Shown here: piece by piece, positions 31,857-41,200 of the stretch
Numbering within the stretch: position 1 is the stretch's first letter
Layout: each line of letters begins with the position of its first letter
Origin: Candidatus Aenigmatarchaeota archaeon
Lineage (GTDB): Archaea; Aenigmatarchaeota; Aenigmatarchaeia; CG10238-14; SCSR01
DNA length: 64,000 bases
Direction: 5' to 3'
NCBI GenBank assembly: GCA_016181005.1
Contig: JACPAE010000003.1
Location: forward strand, 66,215 to 130,214
Program-made: the position numbers and the translations under genes
The notes under the pieces: generated by a model
Databases searched by the model: none
Told to the model about the DNA's origin: nothing
Seen by the model: only the letters and a program-made list of their open reading frames with translations

Positions 31857-31900
31857 GAAGTTTCACGAATTTTTAAATATATTCCGCACTATATGCTCTT

Positions 31901-32005
31901 ATGAGAGAAGAAGTAAAATTCAGAGAGCCTGACTTGGAAAAGATATATCAGAGAATGTTACGTAGAATGAGAGTTACAGGTACTAGAATTCGTAAGGGGC
32001 TTTGA
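31901..32005 (+). CDS. 34-aa small ORF with its own TATA box
   Basis: The sequence begins MREEVKFREPDLEKIYQRM and ends in a basic tail (RRMRVTGTRIRKGL). A TTTTTAAATA box lies about 28 bases upstream, giving a leaderless transcript. It overlaps a PIN remnant on the opposite strand. Could be a small regulator or a fragment. Confidence 0.35.
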   Translation: MREEVKFREPDLEKIYQRMLRRMRVTGTRIRKGL

Positions 32006-32135
32006 TTTCAATACCGAATTCGTTTTCAAGTTGTTTGTTATGTAGCATATCGGCATCTAAAGTGACAAAAATCTATTTATTCTTGACTAAATCGCAAACG
32101 TAAATTAACTGAAATATAAAATAGTATATACTGAG
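31983..32135 (-). pseudogene. Truncated PIN-domain toxin remnant with in-frame stop
   Basis: On the minus strand the frame reads IFQLIYVCDLVKNK, an in-frame TAG, then IFVTLDADMLHNKQLENEF and a GIEI strand with a closing APYEF. This is the typical C-terminal half of PIN-domain proteins (FVTLDxxLL-x-NKxLExxFGI). The N-terminal half is absent and the stop breaks the frame, so it is a decayed toxin. It lies in the 285-bp gap before smc. Confidence 0.5.
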
Positions 32136-32148
32136 CATTTTGATTGCC

Positions 32149-34650
32149 ATGGCAGTGATAACAAAGCTTGCAATGCAGGGATTCAAGAGCTTCAACAGGC
32201 GTGTTGCCATCCCCTTCCTTGCAGGTGTGAATGCTATAGCCGGTCCGAATGGATCAGGAAAAAGCAATGTGCTTGATGCGATTGCGTTTGTTTTGGGAAG
32301 GACGTCTGCCAAATCCATGCGTGCTGATAGACTTCACGAGCTAATCTTTCACGGCGGTACAGGAAAGAACCCTGCCGACCTAGCTTCTGTCACCTTGACG
32401 TTCGACAATTCCAAGAAGGAGTTTCCGGTTGACAGCGACGAGCTGTCGATAAACAGGAAGGTGAACAGGAAGGGCGCGGTTGTCTACAAGATCAACGAAA
32501 GGACCGTGACAAGGGACAAGATTATCCAGACATTAGCCCCTGCTAGGATCCAGCCGGACGGGCACAACATTATACTGCAAGGCGACGTCACTGAGATTAT
32601 AGAGATGAGTCCGGTTGAAAGAAGGGGGATTATAGACGAGATTTCCGGCATTGCCGAGTACAACGACAAGAGGGAGAAGGCGCAGAAGGATCTGGATGCG
32701 GTCGACCAGAAGCTAAAGGAGGCCGAGATAATCATCAGCCAGAGGTACAGCATCTTCAAGAAGATGGAGGATGAAAGGAATGCCGCGATAAAATACCAGA
32801 ATCTCCAGCAGCAATCCAAAGTCCTCAAGGCGTCGGTCGCCAACAAGAAAGTGCAGACATTCCAAGAAGAGATTGCAAAGTTTGACGAGAAGCTTGCGGA
32901 GAAGAAGGAATTGAGCGGGAAGGTAAATGCCGAACTGGAAAAGGTCGAGGAAGACCTTGGCGCCAAGGAGAGCGGAATAAGGGAGGTCGCAAGCAAAATA
33001 ATTGATTTGTCGAAGCGATTCCAGATAGAGAAAGAGATATCTGACTTGAGGTCCGAGCTGATTGTGAAGAGAAGCAAGATTGATTCAAACACGCGGGAGA
33101 TTGAACGGCTGAATAGCCTGATAGAAAAATTGCAGGCGTTGGAGTCGAGGAAGGCTGAACTTGTGGGCGAGCTGCCTAGGTCTGTACAGAGCATTCTGAG
33201 GCTTAACCTTAGGGGAGTTCACGGCACTGTTGCGAGCCTGGTTTCCGTGCCTGAAAAGTACCAGATTGCAGTTGAGGTTGCGGCGGGTCCGCATTTCAAT
33301 GACATTATAGTTTCTGACGAGGATGTTGCCGCGTATTGCATAGAATACCTGAGAAGAGAACGTATTGGGCGCGCGACTTTTCTTCCCCTGACAAAAATAA
33401 AGCCGAACCTGTTCCGGGAGAATGAACTGCTGCACAAGCACGGAGTTGTCGGCGTGGCCAGCAAGCTGATAAAGTACGACACAAGGTACATGACAGCTGT
33501 CGAGTTTGTCTTCGGCAATACTTTGATTATCGAGAACCTTGATGCGGGAAGGGCGATAGGAGTTGGAAGGGCAAGGATGGTCACGCTGGACGGCGACTTG
33601 CTCGAAAGGAGCGGAGCGATGATTGGCGGCCATTATATAAGATCCCACGCCAAATCGATCGAAGCGTCGACATCGAGGGACATTGACAGCTATATTGACC
33701 TGAGGAAACGGCTACGTGAGGAGGCTGGAAAATTGCAGGACCAGGTCGAGGAGCTTGAAAGCAGGTTGAAGAAGATGGCCGTCTCGGAGCAGACGAAACA
33801 GTTTATTGATCTGGAGAAGGTCAGAATCGCGTCCGAGCAGGATGTCGACAAACTCAGAGACAGGAGAAAGTCCCTGAACGAGAGGAAATTGAATCTTGAA
33901 ATCGAACTCAACAGAATAAGCATAGAAAGGGCCAGGATGGAGACCGACCTGCAGAATGCAAAGGCAGAACTGCAACAATACGGCCAGATTGCGTTTGTCG
34001 ACGAGAAACTGGCAAAGCTTGAAGACATGCTCATGAAGACAGACAAGGAGCTCGCGACGCTGGGGCCTGTGAATTTCAAGGCCATAGAAGAGTTTGAAAA
34101 ACTGAAGACGGAATTCGAAGGATACAAGCAAAAGTACGAGAAGATATTGGGCGAGAAAAAGGCCGTATTGGACATGATTGCGCAGATTGAGGAAAGAAGG
34201 AAGGAAGTTTTCTACGGGACGCTGAACGAGATTAAGAAGGCGTTCAACAACATTTTTGTAAAGATGCTTAACGGGACTTCCAGCCTGGATTTGGAGGATC
34301 CGAACAACATAGAAAGCGGATTGCTGATAAAGGCGAGCCCAAGGGCGAAAACGCTCATTAACATAGATGCAATGTCTGGCGGCGAAAAATCCCTTACAGC
34401 ACTTGCGTTTTTGTTTGCAATACAAAGCCACAAGCCCGCGCCTTTCTACATCCTCGACGAGATTGATGCCGCGCTGGACAAGGCCAACAGCAAAATAGTT
34501 GCGGACATGATAAAAGAATTTTCAAAGGGAGCGCAGTTCATAATCATTACCCACAATGATACTACGGTCAAGTCTGCAGACCATCTGTATGGTGTGAGCA
34601 TGATTGAAGGGGAGAGCAAGATAGTGTCGGTGGAGATGCCGAAGCAGTGA
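32149..34650 (+). CDS. smc: SMC chromosome-condensation ATPase with short coiled coils
   Basis: The head motifs are complete: Walker A GPNGSGKSN, signature MSGGEKSLTALAF and Walker B FYILDEIDAALDKA. The hinge (about residues 340-495) carries LRGVHGTVASLV and a closing GAMIGGHY. The ATG at 32149 gives AVITKLAMQGFKSF, the usual SMC start; an ATG 9 bases upstream is also possible. The protein is about 833 aa against a usual 1150-1200. Each coiled arm is about 170 residues, roughly half the normal length, while head and hinge look normal. Followed by scpA after 4 bases. Confidence 0.92.
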   Translation: MAVITKLAMQGFKSFNRRVAIPFLAGVNAIAGPNGSGKSNVLDAIAFVLGRTSAKSMRADRLHELIFHGGTGKNPADLASVTLTFDNSKKEFPVDSDELSINRKVNRKGAVVYKINERTVTRDKIIQTLAPARIQPDGHNIILQGDVTEIIEMSPVERRGIIDEISGIAEYNDKREKAQKDLDAVDQKLKEAEIIISQRYSIFKKMEDERNAAIKYQNLQQQSKVLKASVANKKVQTFQEEIAKFDEKLAEKKELSGKVNAELEKVEEDLGAKESGIREVASKIIDLSKRFQIEKEISDLRSELIVKRSKIDSNTREIERLNSLIEKLQALESRKAELVGELPRSVQSILRLNLRGVHGTVASLVSVPEKYQIAVEVAAGPHFNDIIVSDEDVAAYCIEYLRRERIGRATFLPLTKIKPNLFRENELLHKHGVVGVASKLIKYDTRYMTAVEFVFGNTLIIENLDAGRAIGVGRARMVTLDGDLLERSGAMIGGHYIRSHAKSIEASTSRDIDSYIDLRKRLREEAGKLQDQVEELESRLKKMAVSEQTKQFIDLEKVRIASEQDVDKLRDRRKSLNERKLNLEIELNRISIERARMETDLQNAKAELQQYGQIAFVDEKLAKLEDMLMKTDKELATLGPVNFKAIEEFEKLKTEFEGYKQKYEKILGEKKAVLDMIAQIEERRKEVFYGTLNEIKKAFNNIFVKMLNGTSSLDLEDPNNIESGLLIKASPRAKTLINIDAMSGGEKSLTALAFLFAIQSHKPAPFYILDEIDAALDKANSKIVADMIKEFSKGAQFIIITHNDTTVKSADHLYGVSMIEGESKIVSVEMPKQ

Positions 34651-34654
34651 TTTA

Positions 34655-35395
34655 ATGAAAGCCAAGCAAGTGGAGCAGCCGAAAGCGGAGGAGGACATCC
34701 TTAAGACGATCATAGAAAAGGAAAGCTGGGAGGACGTGATTTACTACATTGTAGGCTTGGAGCAGCTGAATCCTTGGGATGTGGATTTGACAAGGCTGAC
34801 GGAAAGCTTCCTCAAGTTTGCCCAGAGTGTGAAGGATCTTGACTTTAGAATTCCCGCGAAGGTTGTTTTTGTGGCGGCAATACTGCTGAGGTTGAAGGCT
34901 GACTACCTCTCCATCTTCGAGGAGGAAGAGGATGACGAAGTCGAGAAGATGCTCAAGGAGGAAAAGCCTTTTGCGGAGCTGGGAATAGACCCGAATCTTG
35001 TTCAGCTCGGCTACCCGATGAGGAGGGTACCGAAGAGGCAGGTCACTTTGGAGGAGTTGATATCGGCGTTGAGGAGTGCGCTGGAAGTCAGGGAAAGGAA
35101 GGAGGAGAGGGTGAAGGTTTTGAGAGGGCAGTTGAATGTGAACTTGCCGCATGAGGAGGAGGATATGACAATTAGGACTGAGAAGATGCTCAAGGAGATT
35201 GACGGCCTGATGCAGAAGCTCCACCAGGACAAGATAGAATTTGGCCAGATAGTGAAGGAGTGGAAGAGGGACAAAGTCATAGAAAAGTTCATACCAATGC
35301 TACACTTGGAGCATGACGGGAAAATCTCTAGCGAGCAGGAAGACTTCTTCAAGAAGATATTGATAAGCAAGAAGACTTTGCAGTCTAAAAATTAA
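34655..35395 (+). CDS. scpA: ScpA kleisin subunit of condensin
   Basis: The 246-aa protein has the ScpA pattern: LNPWDVDLTRLTESFLKF near the N-terminus, FVAAILLRLKADYLSI, and a C-terminal winged-helix region. ScpA bridges the two SMC heads. It starts 4 bases after the smc stop and is followed by scpB, giving the classical smc-scpA-scpB order. Confidence 0.9.
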   Translation: MKAKQVEQPKAEEDILKTIIEKESWEDVIYYIVGLEQLNPWDVDLTRLTESFLKFAQSVKDLDFRIPAKVVFVAAILLRLKADYLSIFEEEEDDEVEKMLKEEKPFAELGIDPNLVQLGYPMRRVPKRQVTLEELISALRSALEVRERKEERVKVLRGQLNVNLPHEEEDMTIRTEKMLKEIDGLMQKLHQDKIEFGQIVKEWKRDKVIEKFIPMLHLEHDGKISSEQEDFFKKILISKKTLQSKN

Positions 35396-35420
35396 TAACG
35401 GTGAAACACGAAATTAAGGT

Positions 35421-35909
35421 ATGAACAAAAAGGCGCTTCTCGAGTCTGCATTGTTTGTTTCCGACAAGCCGTTGAGTCTTGCCAAACTTGCGGATATTAC
35501 CGGATTGCCTCAGGACGAGATAAAACCATTATTGGAGAAAATCAAGGTTGAGCATGAGAAGGATGAGAAAGGAATGGATCTTGTTGAAACTCCTGAAGGC
35601 TATGAGTTCAGGATAAAGCCACAGTACCGCGACAAGATAGTCAAGCTCGCACCGATGGCAGACCTGAGTGAAGGCCTGTTGAGAACATTGGCATTGGCAG
35701 TTGCATTAAAGCCGCCTGTAAAGCAGTCATCAATTGTCCGCTACCAAGGGAACAAAGCTTACAGCTACATAGAGCAGTTGGAAAAGAAAGGGTTGATCAA
35801 AACGGAAAAATTTTCAAGAACCAAAGTCATCAAGCTCACAGAGGAATTTGAAAAGTATTTTGGAAAGAGTGTTGACGAACTGAAAAGGATACTGGAAGTG
35901 AAAGCGTAA
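35421..35909 (+). CDS. scpB: ScpB subunit of condensin
   Basis: The 162-aa protein has two winged-helix domains: KKALLESALFVSDKPLSLAK, then VKQSSIVRYQGNKAYSYIEQL. ScpB dimers bind ScpA and regulate the SMC ATPase. It lies 25 bases after scpA. Confidence 0.88.
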   Translation: MNKKALLESALFVSDKPLSLAKLADITGLPQDEIKPLLEKIKVEHEKDEKGMDLVETPEGYEFRIKPQYRDKIVKLAPMADLSEGLLRTLALAVALKPPVKQSSIVRYQGNKAYSYIEQLEKKGLIKTEKFSRTKVIKLTEEFEKYFGKSVDELKRILEVKA

Positions 35910-35942
35910 AGAATTTAATTCCATAGTTCGAATTTCACTTTT

Positions 35943-36467
35943 ATGTATAGAGCACAAAGAAGTAGAATAGTCCTACCCTTAGCAAGTGCAGTCACTCTGA
36001 CAACTGGGATATTTGCATATCATGATGTTAATGGGTTGTTACAAAGAGATGAAATATTATCCCAGGTTTTTCATAATGCATATACTTCATTGACGCGAGT
36101 CGACATCAAAGACCCTTCGACCTATCGGGAGGTTGGCAACTCTATAGAATATTTGGAAGCTGCGGATAAATATAGGCCTGAAACTCTAGCAGGATCTTAC
36201 ATAAACAAACTCAAGTCATTCGAACGGCACCTTAATCATAATCCTTCAAGCCTTAGTTTAATCCGGGAACAAGATCTATTGAAAATTGGTCTGGCTGACC
36301 AAGCAAATGCTTATGACGGCAGCATGAATCCGCTGAGCTTGCTTCTGTTTGTTGGATGTTCTTTGTGGCTGTTTAGTCAGCTAAAGCCAAAGATAGCTGA
36401 CTTGTATAATCGCTGGAAAAGAAGAACGAGGTATATACCACCGGACGACTATGGCCTATACACTTAA
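35943..36467 (+). CDS. Unknown membrane protein with two membrane segments
   Basis: The 174-aa protein has an N-terminal segment (LPLASAVTLTTGIFAY), a helical outside domain of about 100 residues, a second segment near 130-147 (MNPLSLLLFVGCSLWLFSQL) and a basic tail. It is not recognised. It overlaps the end of the convergent KaiC-like gene by 12 bases. Confidence 0.5.
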   Translation: MYRAQRSRIVLPLASAVTLTTGIFAYHDVNGLLQRDEILSQVFHNAYTSLTRVDIKDPSTYREVGNSIEYLEAADKYRPETLAGSYINKLKSFERHLNHNPSSLSLIREQDLLKIGLADQANAYDGSMNPLSLLLFVGCSLWLFSQLKPKIADLYNRWKRRTRYIPPDDYGLYT

Positions 36468-37145
36468 GCTCTTCACAACAATGCCCTTGTCGGTTATGTC
36501 GAAAGGATAAATCTTCTTCCCATGGTCCGTCCTTCTCATCTTAAGTATCTGCAGGTTCCTTGAGGCTCCCCCCACCATCATGTAATTCAGCAGGACAACG
36601 GAATCGGCCACGAACTCCTCGAACCCGAACTTGCTTATCGTCGGCCTTTCAGCCCTCTCGACCTCGGAAATTATCATGCTTGTCACGCCCAGCGATTTCA
36701 GCGTGTTCAGCATGTCGAATGCCTTCGACCTTATCTTGAAGCTTTCCTCCGGCCTTTCCTTCCAGCCCATTGATGCAATTGTCATGCTGTCGAGCGCGAA
36801 CCTGACCGCCTTGATCCTTTTCACACTCTCGACTATTTTCGTGGTTATGGTTGTTATGTCGCTTGCAACCAGGCTTTCCATCCTGAACCTCCCGGCATCC
36901 TCGTACTTGGAAAAGTCCCAGCCGAATCTGGCGACGTCCGCAAGAATCTCGTCCGGCCTCTGCTCTAACGTGACATAAACTCCATTCTCACCCCTTTGAA
37001 GGCCGCTCCACAAGTAATGCATGCAGAATATCGTCTTTCCGGTTCCCGAATTTCCTGCTATCAAGTTCGTGGAGCCCTTGATAAACCCTCCTTCTATCAG
37101 CTTGTCGAAACCAGGTACGCCAGTTTCCACTCGTTCGGACGGCAT
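36456..37145 (-). CDS. KaiC/RAD55-like RecA-superfamily ATPase
   Basis: The 229-aa protein is a single KaiC domain: GVPGFDKLIEGGFIKGSTNL, Walker A GNSGTGKT, a Walker B at FALDSMT and a late DHGKKIYPFDITDKGIVV. Archaeal single-domain members often work as signalling ATPases, for example controlling motility or surface structures. It lies just after the surface-protein gene at 38226 with the same orientation. Confidence 0.88.
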   Translation of the reverse strand: MPSERVETGVPGFDKLIEGGFIKGSTNLIAGNSGTGKTIFCMHYLWSGLQRGENGVYVTLEQRPDEILADVARFGWDFSKYEDAGRFRMESLVASDITTITTKIVESVKRIKAVRFALDSMTIASMGWKERPEESFKIRSKAFDMLNTLKSLGVTSMIISEVERAERPTISKFGFEEFVADSVVLLNYMMVGGASRNLQILKMRRTDHGKKIYPFDITDKGIVVKSLSV

Positions 37146-37149
37146 GGAA

Positions 37150-38226
37150 TCATTTCTTCATGAAGACTTTGTAGATGATGAAAATTACTATTGCTGCGAC
37201 AATCAAGCCGATTATGTAAAGCGAACTAATTTCGGGTGCAGGGGTCGGGGCTGGCGCAGGTGCCTCAACTGCTTCGGCAACCGCTATCGTCTTTGTCTCC
37301 ACGGTCTCAACCTTCTTAGGCAACTCATAAGAAAGATACCTCAGTTCCCCTTCTTTCATTGTCGGGAATATCCATTGCACGATTGGGTCGGCCTGTAGAA
37401 CCTCTGGCTGCTCGCCCTTGAAAACAACCTGCACCACATTTGAAGCAAGCGATTTGGGAATAACTTCGACTATCTTAACATTCTTCGCATCCGACTTTGC
37501 CTCGACCGCCAGGGTGAACTTGGACACGAATGCTGTCTTGTTGGTCGTCTTTTCCTTTATTTCGAACACTTCCACATTCACATTGACAGCTATCGGGCTT
37601 GCTGCCCCCGTAGAAACAGACTGCTTTATCTCGGTCAGGACTTGCTGGGCAGTCGACTCGGTGGCTGTTGGCAGGACAGTGTCGATAGTGTTTGCTAAAA
37701 TTGGTGCCTGCGTTGTGGTCGTCAACTCTGCTACTCCTATCTTTGTAACCTCGACGTTTTCAACCTTTATCTCTGTGACGTTCAATGCAGTTGGGCTGAC
37801 CGATGTTATAACTTCTTGGATTGCTGCGGTTTCCGTAACAGGCTCTGATACCGTCGTGACATTTACAACCGTGACCGGTGTTGGTCCGGGCGTAGGCTCT
37901 GCAGGTGTTGTGGGTGTCGTCACGTTGGTGGTTGTGGTTGTGGCTGCAGAAGTGCCTCCTCCACCAGACGTTCCTCCGCCTCCGCTTGGAGCAGAGCTAG
38001 CACATGACCCAGAATTGCAAAAGCCGCCTGTACATTGTGCAGCTATATCGCACGTTTCGCCATTTGCCCTTAGTGTGGTATTATGTACAGCACTAGGCAC
38101 GGTCGTGGTGTCTCCCCCGCTAGTGTCAATAGTGGTTGAGCTCTCGCCTAGTGGCGGAGCAATAGCGATCTGGGAAAAAAGAATAACAGATACCAAAATC
38201 GTTGGGAGAATTTTGTAGTCATTCAC
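37150..38226 (-). CDS. C-terminally anchored surface protein, Thr/Val-rich
   Basis: The 358-aa product has a signal peptide, an early CDIAAQCTGGFCNSGSC cysteine motif, a Gly/Ser then Thr/Pro linker, a beta-rich domain and a C-terminal anchor (IIGLIVAAIVIFIIYKVFMKK). Similar cysteine motifs occur in other surface proteins of this window. Role unknown. Its start lies 15 bases after the stop of the giant gene upstream, so the two are co-transcribed. Confidence 0.75.
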   Translation of the reverse strand: MNDYKILPTILVSVILFSQIAIAPPLGESSTTIDTSGGDTTTVPSAVHNTTLRANGETCDIAAQCTGGFCNSGSCASSAPSGGGGTSGGGGTSAATTTTTNVTTPTTPAEPTPGPTPVTVVNVTTVSEPVTETAAIQEVITSVSPTALNVTEIKVENVEVTKIGVAELTTTTQAPILANTIDTVLPTATESTAQQVLTEIKQSVSTGAASPIAVNVNVEVFEIKEKTTNKTAFVSKFTLAVEAKSDAKNVKIVEVIPKSLASNVVQVVFKGEQPEVLQADPIVQWIFPTMKEGELRYLSYELPKKVETVETKTIAVAEAVEAPAPAPTPAPEISSLYIIGLIVAAIVIFIIYKVFMKK

Positions 38227-38240
38227 TACTTAACCCCCAC

Positions 38241-41200
38241 TTAAGTCGGGTTACCACCCGTTAATGCAACACTCCAAGAGCCGAATGTGAATGTAGTCGA
38301 ATAAGTGCCTACTGCTGTCGGCGGCAACTTGACGTATATTGTCACTGTACCGTTGATCGCGGCTGTCTGTTCATGCAAGTCTTGCAGTGGGTATATCGTA
38401 TCTGTCGTGTTGTAATTATGGGAGACATAGTATGTCGCTGCAGTCCCGTTTGATATGGTATAGTTCATAATTGTGTTGTTCGCCGTAGGTATTGTTGCTG
38501 CACCGGGTCCGCCTATTTTTGTCCAGTTTGCTATCCTGACTGCTGTAGCATTCACGCCTGTGGCATTTGTAGTTGTACTACCCAAGGTAATGTTGAATGT
38601 GAACGACCAACCGTTTCCATAAGTATTGTCATTTGTCGCGTTGATGTCTGACGAATATAGAGTTGCTGTCACACCGTCAAGTGTATCAACACCGAACGCT
38701 CTTGTAATTGTAGTCGCATTATTTCCTGCATTGTCCTGTGCGGTTATCTGTATCGTTTGGTTGGCCTGGTCTGTCAACGCACTTGCGGTATATGAACAGC
38801 TAACATTTCTTGCATTGTACTGCGTGCAGTCTCTTGTAAAGTTGAAACCTGATATGTTTACAGTGATGCTGTTCACATCGATTCCGGCTCCTCCATCATT
38901 ATCTATCAAAGTGAATGATATCGTTGGTGTTGTTGTGGTGACATTAGAGCCCGCTGTTGGTGACGTCAAATTCAATACCGGGATATTTGTATCGTCTGCA
39001 TTGCTTCTGACCATCGTTGGGCTGACCGTCAACTGCGATGAATAGTTCAAGTTCATGCTTACGAATGTAAAGTCCACATAGTTTGCCTTGCTCAATTGCA
39101 ACAATACATTTCCACCAGTAACACCTCCAACTACATTGGATTGGTTAAGTGCCCAATAAATAACACCGTCCGCGGTGGAATTCGTATCTGAGCTAGCGTT
39201 TCCGTCTATGGCTGCGAATGTCGAAGACCCAGATGTGACAATTGCCGTGACTGCTGTTACCGACCCTGTATTTACTTTAACCGAGAATGGCATGTTCAAA
39301 GTTACATTCGCCTGCAACGATGAATTAACTGGGAAGTTGGCAGATGTTGTGTTGATGTAACCGTCTTTCCTCACAGTCATGTTAGCTCCCCCATTCCAGC
39401 TAGTATTAAGTGTGGAAACGTTTGCATAAAATACATTGGAATTCAATGAGCTTCGGAATACAGAGTTGTTTTCAACAAGTATCGTTCCTGCGCCTGCGGA
39501 GAAGTTCCTTGCAACTGTAACCCCTGAGTTCATGTTGTTGCTTTGGCTAAGCTCGTCTAATACGTTTATCCTCACAGAATAATTAAGCCCGTATATCGTG
39601 CTGTTCCAGTTGACCGTTACTTGGTTGCCTCCGGGAGTCGGTGTTGTAGACTGTGTGGAATTGATGAATCCTACTGAATTTGCGACAAGATTTACTGCGC
39701 TTGTCCCTGGGACTGGTATGTATGCTATACCGCTACTATATCTTGTAGAGTTGACTGATGCGGATGCGGCAGTGCCTGAAACATTAACTGCGGCCGCGCC
39801 CACAAAATCTGTCGACCCATTCAACAAGAAGCATGTATAGTTCAATTGGTCACATATGCTCAATACTCTAATGGTGAAATTAAGCGCGGAACCGTTTACA
39901 TTCGAAAGTGCGTCTGCCGGGTTTGTCACATTAAAGACAACGCTACCATTCCTTGTAGTGGCACTTACGCTGGCCGCAACCGAAGTGTTCGTATAACCTC
40001 GGGCCGAAATCGTGATAGTCGATCTTGTATCATTGGATGCTGGTATAAATGCCACACCGCCGCTGTAGTTGCTGGCAAGTCCCGACACTTCAGCCACAGC
40101 TGCACCATCTGTAAGCGGAGCAATTCCACTAATATTGAAGCATGTAAAGTTCTGCTCGCTGCACGCATAGAATACACGGATTGTGTAAAGCATGTTCTGT
40201 GTCGCCTGTGCCTGTGCTGAAGTGTTTATTGGAAATACAGAAGTGCCATTGTCAACATACCCTCTCTTCGAGACATTGACATAAGTCGTTCCAGATATTA
40301 CAAGGCTTGGCGTTGGAAGCGCGAAATATGCGAATGTGGCATCTGATGCATTTTGTGAAAACCCACCCGTGGCGTTTACGCTGTAATTAATCGGAATAGC
40401 GCCCAATGCTACTCCTAATTCGTCATTGGCCTGCACTCTAAAGTTGAATGGCATCTGCAGAGTTATTTGCGACTGGTTGCTTGCGTTAATCGGGAAGTTT
40501 GCCGCAGAGCTAGTGTTGATGTAGCCATTCTTGGCTATCGTGACGTTAGTGCCGAAGAATGAAGCGTTTGTCAAGCTCGCGTTGGAGAAATAATAGACAT
40601 TGTTGCTTTGCTTATCTGCTGTGACTAGGAATGCTGCGGCGAAAGTGTTGGCTCCAGGCGCGCCACCAGATGAGTTGAATCCGAATGTGACACCGCTGTT
40701 CATGTAGCTTGAATTGCCTATGCCCAATTCATCGGTGACATTGATTCTTATGGTATAGTTCAGTCCCTTTCCTGTCGCATAAGCACTGACTGCGTTGTCT
40801 GTAGTGTTAATTCCAGTACCGTTGAAAATTATTGTCCTTTGAGCGTCTGCGGTAGGAGTGACTGCTACTGTTCCGTTTACAAGGCTCAAGTTCCCTAGGA
40901 ACGCGTTGACTGTAATCACAGATGTTCCTGTTGCATTTACATAAGCGTATGTGCTGTTGGTGTTGACCAAAAGTTCGTAAAAGACATTGTTGGCCTGTTC
41001 AAATACATCGACACCTACCATTGTGGTACCGGCTTGGTTGTAAGTCGCGGTATTGTTCAATGTAAAGTTCCTCGTTCCCAATTCATCGAATACAGACAAG
41101 ACTCTGAGTGTAAATGGCAATGCATTGGCACGATCCGTAGCAACACCAGTTCCATCAGTAGTGTTGAACACTAGTCGAGTTTGAGCTGACTGATTTACAA

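Noticed and set aside
32484-34431. Long minus-strand ORFs (up to 239 aa) inside smc
   Set aside because: They are shadows of the conserved SMC coiled-coil frame with low-complexity Ser/Phe-rich translations.
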